The notes under the pieces: model-generated
Database searches by the model: none
What the model was told of the DNA's origin: nothing
Seen by the model: the letters and a program-made list of their open reading frames with translations, nothing else
Assembly (NCBI GenBank): GCA_027297485.1
Contig: JAPUHZ010000334.1
Coordinates: forward strand, 1 to 5,197
DNA from: Deltaproteobacteria bacterium
Lineage (GTDB): Bacteria > Desulfobacterota_B > Binatia > UBA9968
Length of the DNA: 5,197 nucleotides
Direction: 5' to 3'
Program-made: the position numbers and the translations under genes
Shown: one piece after another, positions 1 to 5,197 of the stretch
How the letters are laid out: each line of letters begins with the position of its first letter
Position numbering within the stretch: the stretch's first letter is position 1

Positions 1-975
1 GCACCCCCCCATGTTTGGGCCTGAACCACTCGACTGCCGGATAGACCCAGCGGTAACACCTCTTGCACTGTCCAAATGGAGACTCTTCACGCGCACTCCA
101 AGGACACCTTCAACGCTGGGGCGCTGAGAATATCGCTAAAAACGCTGGGGCGGCGGTGGGCAAGCCCTTTGAGGAGCGCAATCGCCCCCTGAAAAAGCAT
201 ATCATAGATGGCGTTGGGAAGCGCCCCCAACCAGGCCGCGGCTCGATCTTGCCAATACTTGCTGTACCCAGCGAAGGTTTCGTCCCCACCGTCCCCGTTC
301 AGGGCTACCGTGACATGCTCCCGGGCGAACTGAGCTAGGTAGAATGTGGGGATGATGGAAGGATCGGCAAAGGGTTCATCCAGATGTCGGACCAACCAGG
401 GTAGGAGGCTGGCGGAATCGGGCTTGACCACCAGCTCGTGATGCTCGGTTCCAAACGCCTGAGCAACCATCCGGGCCCGATCGAGGTCGTCTCCGTCACC
501 CTCGAACCCGATGGAGAAGGTCCTAACGGGGGTGATCGAGGCCTCGGTCATCAGGGCTACAACCGCGCTCGAATCGATCTCCACACTCAGAAAGACACCG
601 AGGGAAACATCGCTGATCATCCTTGAACGGACGGCTTGTCTCAAACGCTCAACGACCTCCTCGCACAGGGCTTCCTCATTCCGTTGCGTTAGGGGAGAGC
701 GTGTAAGCTGCCAGGGGTCAATTCTCATCTTCCCCCCTTCGAGCAGCAGGAGGTGAGCGGGAGGGAGTTTTCGAATAGATTGAAAGACCGTATAGGGGTG
801 CGGGATATAGCGGTACGTCAGGTAGAAATGCACGGCGAGGAGGTAGAACTCCTTCGAGATCCCATCCGTGAGGATTGCTTTTATCTCAGAGGCGAAGTGG
901 AAACTCCGTCCATCGAAGGCATATGAAGAGGGGTTTCTTGCCCAGCCGATCCCTGGCAAGGAGAAGCCGGGCCCT
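1..975 (-). pseudogene. asnB-like pseudogene, ATP-binding (synthetase) half
   Basis: This is the C-terminal part of a glutamine-hydrolysing asparagine synthetase-type amidotransferase, which normally activates a carboxylate with ATP and transfers ammonia to it. Reading leftward, ARLLLARDRLGKKPLF is encoded from 972 to 925. The frame then shifts by one base at about 924 and continues as YAFDGRSFHFASEIKAIL down to a stop at 87-89. Family landmarks are DEPFADPS and the NGDGGDETFAGY loop. The ATP pyrophosphatase loop reads SVEIDSS (570-587) where the family has SGGxDSS, so both glycines are lost. Past the stop, another frame (about 94 down to the edge) gives CYRWVYPAVEWF, which may be the gene continuing after a second one-base shift near 95. 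The matching N-terminal half lies at 3815-4195, across the insertion. The order, strand and junction residues show that the halves were one gene. The assignment to the AsnB family is firm; the natural substrate is unknown. Confidence 0.88.
112..152. repeat. 12-bp direct repeat pair inside the asnB-like 3' region
   Basis: The 12-mer AACGCTGGGGCG occurs at 112-123 and again at 141-152, with 17 bp between the copies. The repeat units are read in different frames of the asnB-like protein, so it is not a protein repeat. It lies just upstream, in the gene's direction, of the suspected frameshift near 95. It could be chance or a small local duplication. Confidence 0.6.
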
Positions 976-981
976 TCCCTT

Positions 982-1056
982 CGTTGTGTTACACAACAGC
1001 ATGTCGCCTTTTTGCGGTAAGATAGCGGCCTACTTCAGGGAGGTGAAGTATGGCCG
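982..1056 (+). repeat. Truncated copy of the IS3-family left end
   Basis: These 75 bp match 2389-2463 with a single difference (C at 997, G at 2404). They contain the IS left terminus (starting TGTTACACAA at 987), the untranslated leader, the AGGGAGGTG ribosome site and the first seven bases of the transposase start, ending at ATGGCCG. After 1056 the sequence switches to a nuclease gene. The orfA start codon here (1050) opens a frame that stops after about 15 codons, so this copy encodes no transposase. It marks the left boundary of the whole insert in the asnB-like gene. Five bases outside the terminus (CGTTG) are also shared by both copies. Confidence 0.93.
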
Positions 1057-1222
1057 CACCCTGGCCTATGTCTACCTGGAGGACGGCACCTTCGTGAACG
1101 CCTGGCTCTTGGAGCACGGATACGCCCAGGTGATGACCGTGCCGCCGAATGTGAAGCACCAGGAGCTGTTCCTGAGGCTCCAGCGGGAGGCGAGGGAGGC
1201 AGGACGGGGGTTGTGGAGATAA
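1046..1222 (+). pseudogene. Staphylococcal-nuclease-like (thermonuclease) C-terminal fragment
   Basis: The translated fragment begins KYGRTLAYVYLEDG, continues through LLEHGYAQV and PPNVKHQELFLRLQ, and ends GRGLWR followed by TAA. It matches the last third of the SNase fold (compare the DKYGR-LAYIY and VNEALV regions of S. aureus nuclease). The Arg of YGR corresponds to Arg87 of that enzyme, one of its catalytic residues. The N-terminal part, with the calcium-binding aspartates and the other catalytic Arg and Glu, is absent. The reading frame is open upstream through the truncated IS end, with an ATG at 1001 giving MSPFCGKIAAYF fused to KYGR. That ATG has no evident ribosome site and the added residues are not nuclease sequence. 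It is almost certainly a dead remnant, although a short chimeric protein of about 73 residues is formally possible. Confidence 0.85.
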
Positions 1223-1233
1223 GGCCCTAGCGC

Positions 1234-1262
1234 TTGACACCCCTGCCACAGTGGTTGATACT
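1234..1262 (+). promoter_or_regulatory. Possible sigma-70 promoter upstream of the methyltransferase
   Basis: A perfect TTGACA (1234-1239) is followed after 17 bp by GATACT (1257-1262), which matches TATAAT at four of six positions. It lies about 105 bp upstream of the methyltransferase start and just after the nuclease stop. The spacing is ideal but the -10 is weak, and this is a motif match only. Confidence 0.35.
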
Positions 1263-1285
1263 TAAGCCCCCTATGGAGTGGCAGG
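1242..1285. repeat. 8-bp inverted repeat between nuclease remnant and methyltransferase
   Basis: CCTGCCAC at 1242-1249 is the exact reverse complement of GTGGCAGG at 1278-1285, separated by 28 bp. It overlaps the candidate promoter. It may be an operator, the scar of another element, or chance. No run of T follows the right arm, so it is not a standard terminator. Confidence 0.35.
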
Positions 1286-1368
1286 AATGGAACCGGGATA
1301 GGCATAGTTGTTAACCCACCATCGGCACAATCAATGGCGGACCAGCCCAGGACTAGACCTAAAATGAT

Positions 1369-2289
1369 ATGATAACAACGAAAATCGCTAGAGCTTATAA
1401 TGAAATCCTGAAGCGATTCCTACGCAAATCGTTTCCACTTTGGGAAAACATGGGTTTTCATGTTATACCCAATCATTACTATCAGCCTGTCCCAGACACA
1501 AGAACTCTGAAAGATGATTTATGGCACAAACAATCTGACCTTGTTGGCATTGATATTAATGAACAAGCTCAAATTAACCTCCTTTCTCTGTTTTCTTCCA
1601 AATTCAAAAGAGAATATGAAAGCTTCCCGAGAAGTAAGACGTCAGTTCCTTATCAGTACTATGTAGACAATCGTGTGTTTGAGTCTGTTGACGGTGAAAT
1701 AGTATATTGCATGATCCGCTATTTCAAACCAAGAATGATTATTGAGATTGGCTCAGGCCATTCAACTTATTTGGCCGCTCAAGCCGTTCAAAAAAATCAA
1801 GCAGATTACAGTCATAAATGTGAGCTGATCGCAGTTGAGCCATATCCAAACGATGTCCTAAGGGGCGGTTTCCCAGGCCTTTCTAAATTGATACCTACAA
1901 AAGTCCAAGATATTTCTTTATCAGAATTTAGTAAATTAAGGGAGAATGATGTTCTCTTTATGGACTCAAGTCACGTCTTAAAAATTGGAAGCGACGTTCA
2001 ATATGAATTCCTTGAAATATTGCCGAGACTTAACAAAGGAGTGATCGTTCATGTTCACGACATATTCTTGCCGGCAGAATATCCAAAGGAGTGGGTTTTA
2101 AAAGATTATAGATTCTGGACGGAGCAATATTTACTTCAGGCATTTCTGATCTTCAATAACAGTTTTGAGGTACTTTGGGCTGGGAGCTATATGCACTTAA
2201 AACATTCTGATAAGTTGGAAGCAGCTTTCAGTTCATACAAAAGAGACGAAAGATGGCCGGGAAGTTTTTGGATGAGAAAGACAAAATGA
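1369..2289 (+). CDS. Class I SAM-dependent methyltransferase (Methyltransf_24-like)
   Basis: A 306-residue protein, predicted soluble and cytoplasmic, with no signal peptide or membrane segment. The Rossmann methyltransferase core is clear: motif I MIIEIGSGHST at residues 113-123, the acidic residue ending strand 2 in AVEPYP (Glu147), DVLFMDSSH at 184-192, and VIVHVHDIFLP at 215-225. The last motif is typical of the Methyltransf_24 type often found in glycan and secondary-metabolite clusters. The acceptor substrate cannot be read from the sequence. The ATG at 1369 is chosen because an earlier ATG at 1364 runs into TGA after one codon, and the protein aligns as full length from here. No good ribosome site precedes it. 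It is much richer in A+T than the IS and the asnB-like halves (roughly 40% G+C by eye). It is carried as cargo between a truncated and a complete IS end, which implies acquisition from elsewhere. The frame is intact. Confidence 0.85.
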   Translation: MITTKIARAYNEILKRFLRKSFPLWENMGFHVIPNHYYQPVPDTRTLKDDLWHKQSDLVGIDINEQAQINLLSLFSSKFKREYESFPRSKTSVPYQYYVDNRVFESVDGEIVYCMIRYFKPRMIIEIGSGHSTYLAAQAVQKNQADYSHKCELIAVEPYPNDVLRGGFPGLSKLIPTKVQDISLSEFSKLRENDVLFMDSSHVLKIGSDVQYEFLEILPRLNKGVIVHVHDIFLPAEYPKEWVLKDYRFWTEQYLLQAFLIFNNSFEVLWAGSYMHLKHSDKLEAAFSSYKRDERWPGSFWMRKTK

Positions 2290-2330
2290 GTTCGTCTAGG
2301 CGCGACACAGCAATAAAACAAGGGTAAAGT

Positions 2331-2389
2331 CCCACTCTAGCCACTAAAGTGGGTCCGCTGTCTCAGCAATTTCATGAGCTGTTGGACCC
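2331..2389. other. Two overlapping, mutually exclusive hairpins after the methyltransferase
   Basis: CCCACT (2331-2336) pairs with AGTGGG (2348-2353). GGGTCC (2351-2356) pairs with GGACCC (2384-2389), with an inner CTCA/TGAG stem. The two share GGG 2351-2353, so only one can form at a time. Neither has a following U tract, so intrinsic termination is not supported. The second stem ends five bases before the IS terminus. The 2290-2393 gap holds nothing else recognisable. Confidence 0.35.
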
Positions 2390-2393
2390 GTTG

Positions 2394-2424
2394 TGTTACA
2401 CAAGAGCATGTCGCCTTTTTGCGG
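2394..2424. repeat. IS left terminal inverted repeat
   Basis: About 31 bp starting TGTTACACAAG and pairing with 3783-3814. Shared blocks are TGTTAC-CAAG, TGTCGCCT and TTGC, with one single-base gap. The terminus also sits in a perfect odd palindrome, TTGTGTTACACAA (2391-2403), which extends three bases outside the presumed end. Confidence 0.85.
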
Positions 2425-2443
2425 TAAGATAGCGGCCTACTTC

Positions 2444-2452
2444 AGGGAGGTG
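2444..2452 (+). promoter_or_regulatory. Strong ribosome binding site for the IS transposase
   Basis: AGGGAGGTG lies directly upstream of the ATG at 2457, with six bases between the GGAGG core and the start. It fixes the transposase start codon. The same site in the truncated copy (1037-1045) faces a start codon that leads only to a very short frame. Confidence 0.75.
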
Positions 2453-2456
2453 AAGT

Positions 2457-3812
2457 ATGGCCGAAGGGAAGCAGTGGCGCCGATTGACGGCAAAGCGAAA
2501 GTTCCGCATCTTTTTGGAGACGCGGGAGCCCGATGCCCCCGTGGGGGAGATCCTCCGGCGGCATGGCCTGACCCTGGAGGATCTCCGGGCCATTGAAGAG
2601 GCAGTGGAGAGTGCGGCCATTGCCGGGCTCAAGGTTCGCGCCGGGCACCGCACGCGCGCCCCCCATCACGCCGGAGGAGTACGAGCGGGTTTGCCGCGAG
2701 CTGCGGGAGAAGGAGCGGGCGCTGGCCGAACTGTCGGTGGAGTACACACTCCTCAAAAAAAGCGAGCGCTCGGGCTCCACGAGCGGCGGGGCCGGGCGCC
2801 TTGCGCCCCGGAAGCGCGGGAGGCGATCGTGAGGGTCGTGGCCGAGGCGAAGCAAACCGGTCTGAGCCAGGCCAAGGCCGCCCAGGCCCTGGGGCTCAGC
2901 ATCCGGACCCTGGAGCGCTGGCAGCAGGCGCCGAGGTCCTCGCGGCATCGGGGGAACCCTCGGCCCTGGAACGCGCTGCTCCCCGAAGAGCGTACCCTTC
3001 TGGCTGTGGTTGTTGCCCATCGGGACTTGGCTGATCTCGCCTGCCGGGGACTGTCCTTCTGGGTGCTCGAGCACTACGGCCGCTCCATATCTCCCGTGGC
3101 CTTCTGGCGGTACCTGAAGCGGCTCGATGCCTCGCACGCCCGGATCCGGCGGGTCCGGCGCCCGGTAGGTCCTCGCCCCGACACCCGGTTTGCGCACCAG
3201 CCGAACGAGCTCTGGTGCTGGGACATCACCCACCTCCGGACTCCGGTCCCCTGGCAGTGCTTCTACCTCTATGTGCTCTTGGACTGGGTGAGCCGGAAGG
3301 TCGTGGCCTGGCACCTGGCCGAGAGCCTGGACTCGGCGGAGGTACGGACCCTGTGGGACCGGGGGCTCCAGAACGAGCACATCCTGGAGTGCTCCAAGTC
3401 CCTGTACCCTCGATCGCTGTCCGACCGCGGCACCCAGATGCGCTCCCGGTTGACCCGCCGCTTCTTTGCGCGGGCCGGAATCGAGCCCCTGTACACCCGG
3501 CTCCGCACCCCGGACGACAACCCTGAGATCGAGGCGCTCTTCTCGACGATGAAGGGGCGGCCGGACTACCCGGGGCGGTTCGAGCGTGTCGAGCATGCCC
3601 GGGCGTGGTGCGAGAGATTCTTCCGATGGTACAACGAAGAACACCACCATCGCGGCATCGGGTACGTGACGCCAAGCCAACGGCACGCGGGGCTTCACGA
3701 GGAGGTCCTCACCCAGCGGGCGGCACTCAAGGCGATGTGCCTGGCTGAGCGCCAGGCATTTAACCAGACCCAGGCCGCCATTCCGGCAACGGAGGCGACA
3801 CGACTTGCGTAA
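2457..3812 (+). CDS. IS3-family transposase, orfA and orfB joined, with a garbled middle
   Basis: A 451-codon frame encoding the IS recombinase. Residues 1-59 are a typical OrfA N-terminus with a DNA-binding helix-turn-helix region ([23 protein letters not shown]). Residues about 61-100 are nonsense in this frame. The genuine coiled-coil segment ([20 protein letters not shown] and EYTLLKK) lies in the next frame at about 2665-2763. Good OrfB sequence returns after the A7 run at 2755-2761: a second helix-turn-helix ([20 protein letters not shown], residues 135-154) and the integrase core. The DDE triad is Asp256 (WDITH), Asp323 (SDRGTQ) and Glu359 ([10 protein letters not shown]), with 35 residues between the last two. 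The ending [20 protein letters not shown] is family-typical. OrfA is evidently broken by an indel near 2640-2664, so activity is doubtful even though the catalytic domain is intact. Confidence 0.87.
   Translation: MAEGKQWRRLTAKRKFRIFLETREPDAPVGEILRRHGLTLEDLRAIEEAVESAAIAGLKVRAGHRTRAPHHAGGVRAGLPRAAGEGAGAGRTVGGVHTPQKKRALGLHERRGRAPCAPEAREAIVRVVAEAKQTGLSQAKAAQALGLSIRTLERWQQAPRSSRHRGNPRPWNALLPEERTLLAVVVAHRDLADLACRGLSFWVLEHYGRSISPVAFWRYLKRLDASHARIRRVRRPVGPRPDTRFAHQPNELWCWDITHLRTPVPWQCFYLYVLLDWVSRKVVAWHLAESLDSAEVRTLWDRGLQNEHILECSKSLYPRSLSDRGTQMRSRLTRRFFARAGIEPLYTRLRTPDDNPEIEALFSTMKGRPDYPGRFERVEHARAWCERFFRWYNEEHHHRGIGYVTPSQRHAGLHEEVLTQRAALKAMCLAERQAFNQTQAAIPATEATRLA
2755..2761 (+). other. Likely -1 frameshift site between orfA and orfB (A7 run)
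   Basis: Seven consecutive A residues lie at the point where the coiled-coil frame (…LLKK) must slip back one base to enter the orfB frame ([10 protein letters not shown]). IS3 elements classically make their OrfAB transposase by -1 slippage on an A-rich heptamer in just this place. Here the codon phase is AAA AAA AGC rather than the usual A AAA AAG, so slippage would rest on Lys-tRNA on AAA or on transcript slippage. Confidence 0.55.
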
Positions 3813-3814
3813 CA
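3783..3814. repeat. IS right terminal inverted repeat
   Basis: About 32 bp whose reverse complement begins TGTTACGCAAG and continues into TGTCGCC, matching the left end. The transposase stop codon (3810-3812) lies inside it, a compact arrangement common in insertion sequences. The asnB-like coding sequence resumes immediately after, at 3815. Confidence 0.85.
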
Positions 3815-4195
3815 CCGCGCCTTGTCCCAAAGGGCGAAGGCAAACATCCCCCGAAGATGATGGAACCAATCTTTACCAAACTCCTGATAAAGGTGAACAA
3901 TAACTTCGGTATCCGTTTTGGTATAGAAGGCATGCCCTTTCTTGGCAAGCTCTTCCCTCAGCTCTATAAAATTGTAGATCTCACCATTGAAGACAACCCA
4001 GACCGTCTTGTCCTCATTATGAATCGGCTGATGGCCTCCCTGAAGATCTATAATACTTAATCGCCGCATCCCTAAACTAACCTGCTCATCGGAACAAAAC
4101 CCTTCATCATCCGGGCCCCGATGGACAAGCATGTCCATCATCGCCTCCAGGAGTCGATGATTATCAAAGCCCGCAAATCCCGCAATGCCGCACAT
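3815..4195 (-). pseudogene. asnB-like pseudogene, glutaminase (GATase 2) half
   Basis: The first 127 codons of the glutamine-hydrolysing amidotransferase whose other half lies at 1-975. The start is certain because the nucleophile must be Cys2, and the frame begins [10 protein letters not shown]. Class II glutaminase landmarks follow: HRGPDDEG (25-32), RRLSIIDL (44-51), FNGEIYN (69-75), KTDTEV (93-98) and [11 protein letters not shown] (114-124). The intact domain would release ammonia from glutamine for the synthetase half. The last native codons are DKAR. Translation then runs 39 codons into the IS end and stops at 3695. No strong ribosome site is visible. The gene starts 64 bp after the glycosyltransferase stop on the same strand, so the two were probably co-transcribed. 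A truncated glutaminase domain could still be made, but it would lack its partner domain. Confidence 0.9.
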
Positions 4196-4259
4196 CGCTT
4201 GGATCAGAAGTAGCCGTTGGACATTGTCCTAATGGATTCCGTTCTGTCTTGCGGCTTCA

Positions 4260-5197
4260 TTACCCATCCGTCTGTTTTTCTTGTTGGTACAAATCCTGCC
4301 ACATTTGAATTATTTTGTGTATAGAGTGATAAGTTTGCACGTGCTTCCGTCCGGCTTTCCCTAGATGCCTGGCCTGCGTGCTATTCTTTAGAAGTGTGAC
4401 GATACTGTCTGCCATAGCGTCTGGTGACCGCGCCGGCACCAGAAGCCCTTCCTGGTTGTGGCGGATGATTTCTGAAACGCCGTAAACATCTGTAGCCACA
4501 ACAGGCCTTTCCAACGCTAGAGCTTCAAGCACCATAAAGGGCATACCCTCCGAAACAGAAGAGAGAACAAAGAGATCTGCGGCACCCAGAATTTCCGGGA
4601 TATCCAATCGAAAGCCCGGGAAAAAGCACGTATCTTTGAGACCGAGAGAAACAGCCAGATTTTGCAGTTCTTCTTGAAGAGGCCCCTCTCCAATCAGGAG
4701 CGCCTTAACATCCGGGATAGCAGCTTTCACTCGAGCAAGCGCTTTCAGGAACGTCGTATGGTCTTTTTCAGGGGTCATCCGCCCTCCGGCAACAACGAGG
4801 AATCGGTTCTCCACGCCGAATTCCTTCCGGATAGATTGGCCAGAGATTTTAGTGGGGTCCATCTTTTCTGTGTCCACGCCATTAGGTATGAAGCGTATAG
4901 TGTCTGGGGAATAGCCACTCTGCTCTCTCAATTCTTTGGCCAAGGTCTCTGCGACACATAGATTGATAGAGGCGAATTTTGCGCTCCACCTATCCAGAGC
5001 TCTGTAGACGCTTTTTCTCCAGGATGCTACAGGGTAGGAAGACAGAGAGAAGTGGTGGGTCGAGATGACGGAAGGCACGTTGGCGATCCTTCCTGCGACG
5101 CGCGTGTAGAAATTCATCCGTGCTCCGTGGGATTGAACAATGTCAAAGCTGTGTCGTTTCAGGAAGAGAGTCAATCTCAGAATTGTCAAGGGGTTTA
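4260..5197 (-). CDS. GT4-family glycosyltransferase, 5'-truncated by the window edge
   Basis: At least 309 residues of a retaining GT-B glycosyltransferase that would transfer a sugar from a nucleotide-sugar donor during polysaccharide, lipopolysaccharide or glycoprotein assembly on the cytoplasmic side. Counting from the TTG at 5189, the acceptor-domain end has FIPNGVD (100-106), then GGRMTPEKD (135-143), LLIGEGPL (174-181) and the family signature E-x7-E (Glu214 and Glu222 in SEGMPFMVLEA), followed by RPVVATDVYGVSEII (228-242). The donor-binding domain is complete. The frame stays open to the window edge without a stop, and the usual glycine-rich N-terminus is missing, so the true start lies beyond 5197. 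The sugar and acceptor cannot be told. The frame is clean, unlike the asnB-like gene downstream. Confidence 0.92.
   Translation of the reverse strand, partial: NPLTILRLTLFLKRHSFDIVQSHGARMNFYTRVAGRIANVPSVISTHHFSLSSYPVASWRKSVYRALDRWSAKFASINLCVAETLAKELREQSGYSPDTIRFIPNGVDTEKMDPTKISGQSIRKEFGVENRFLVVAGGRMTPEKDHTTFLKALARVKAAIPDVKALLIGEGPLQEELQNLAVSLGLKDTCFFPGFRLDIPEILGAADLFVLSSVSEGMPFMVLEALALERPVVATDVYGVSEIIRHNQEGLLVPARSPDAMADSIVTLLKNSTQARHLGKAGRKHVQTYHSIHKIIQMWQDLYQQEKQTDG

Larger units (their letters stand above)
987..3814 (+). mobile_element. Putative passenger-carrying IS3-type unit inserted in the asnB-like gene
   Basis: The 2828-bp segment that splits the asnB-like gene starts with an IS left terminus (987) and ends with the matching right terminus (3814). 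Between them are the nuclease remnant, the methyltransferase gene and a full IS copy. All its genes are on the plus strand, opposite to the host genes. The outer ends are in the inverted orientation a transposase needs, so the internal enzyme could in principle move the whole segment. The three to five bases flanking the outer ends (CGTTG on the left, CCGCG on the right) do not form a target duplication. An alternative is two independent events, namely IS insertion followed by recombination or deletion. The insertion itself is certain; its mobility as one unit is inference. Confidence 0.6.
2394..3814 (+). mobile_element. IS3-family insertion sequence, complete copy (about 1.42 kb)
   Basis: The ends are imperfect inverted repeats starting with TG as in the IS3 family: TGTTACACAAGAGC on the left and TGTTACGCAAGTCG on the right, read inward, both followed by TGTCGCC. 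The 1421-bp length suits the family. It carries one long transposase frame whose stop lies inside the right end. No target duplication is visible directly beside this copy (TTG on the left, CCG on the right). Confidence 0.9.

Noticed and set aside
63..338. A 91-codon plus-strand frame near the left edge.
   Set aside because: It is antisense to the asnB-like synthetase half, which has clear family motifs; no domain or ribosome site supports it.
875..1222. A plus-strand gene of 115 codons starting at 875.
   Set aside because: Its first 35 or so codons are antisense to the asnB-like gene and the next ones are IS leader; only the part from about 1046 is real nuclease sequence.
2290..2393. An intrinsic terminator after the methyltransferase.
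   Set aside because: Hairpins are present but no run of T follows either stem.
987..3814. A nuclease plus methyltransferase defence system, such as restriction-modification.
   Set aside because: The nuclease is only a C-terminal fragment without most catalytic residues, and the methyltransferase is of a small-molecule or glycan type with no DNA-methylase motifs such as NPPY or the PCQ of C5 enzymes.
2442..3869. A 475-codon open frame on the minus strand across the IS.
   Set aside because: It is antisense to a transposase with recognisable helix-turn-helix and DDE motifs; its proline- and arginine-rich translation has no domain and is the usual shadow of a G+C-rich gene.
1..5197. tRNA, rRNA or CRISPR repeats.
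   Set aside because: No cloverleaf, rRNA core or regularly spaced repeats were seen; the only long repeat is the 75-bp IS end.

Overview
The window looks like a polysaccharide or glycan biosynthesis locus from a moderately to highly G+C bacterium, interrupted by a mobile insertion. The host genes lie on the minus strand: a GT4 glycosyltransferase that runs off the right edge (4260-5197), followed 64 bp later by an asparagine-synthetase-type gene (asnB-like) that starts at 4195. Such glutamine-dependent amidotransferases are common beside glycosyltransferases in exopolysaccharide and O-antigen loci. The species cannot be named from the sequence. Codon use and protein style fit an environmental Gram-negative lineage, but that is only an impression.

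The asnB-like gene is split. Its glutaminase half (3815-4195) ends after residue 127, and the ATP-binding half resumes only below position 975 and runs to the left edge. Between them sits about 2.83 kb whose own genes all lie on the plus strand. The right part of the insert is a complete IS3-family insertion sequence (2394-3814) with terminal inverted repeats and a DDE transposase. The left part begins with a second, truncated copy of that IS's left end (982-1056, 75 bp with one mismatch). This is joined to the last third of a staphylococcal-nuclease-like gene, followed by an intact, AT-rich class I SAM-dependent methyltransferase gene (1369-2289). The insert is therefore bounded by one left and one right IS terminus in the correct opposing orientation. 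It could be a passenger-carrying unit, but no target-site duplication is visible.

Decay is evident. Besides the insertion, the asnB-like gene has a one-base frameshift near 924, probably another near 95, and a damaged ATP-binding motif (SVEIDSS instead of SGGxDSS). The IS transposase also carries an indel that changes frame near 2640-2664. The change is undone at an A7 run, so the gene reads as one long frame with a garbled middle. The genes that look intact are the methyltransferase and the visible part of the glycosyltransferase. No RNA gene, CRISPR array or recognisable novel defence system was seen.
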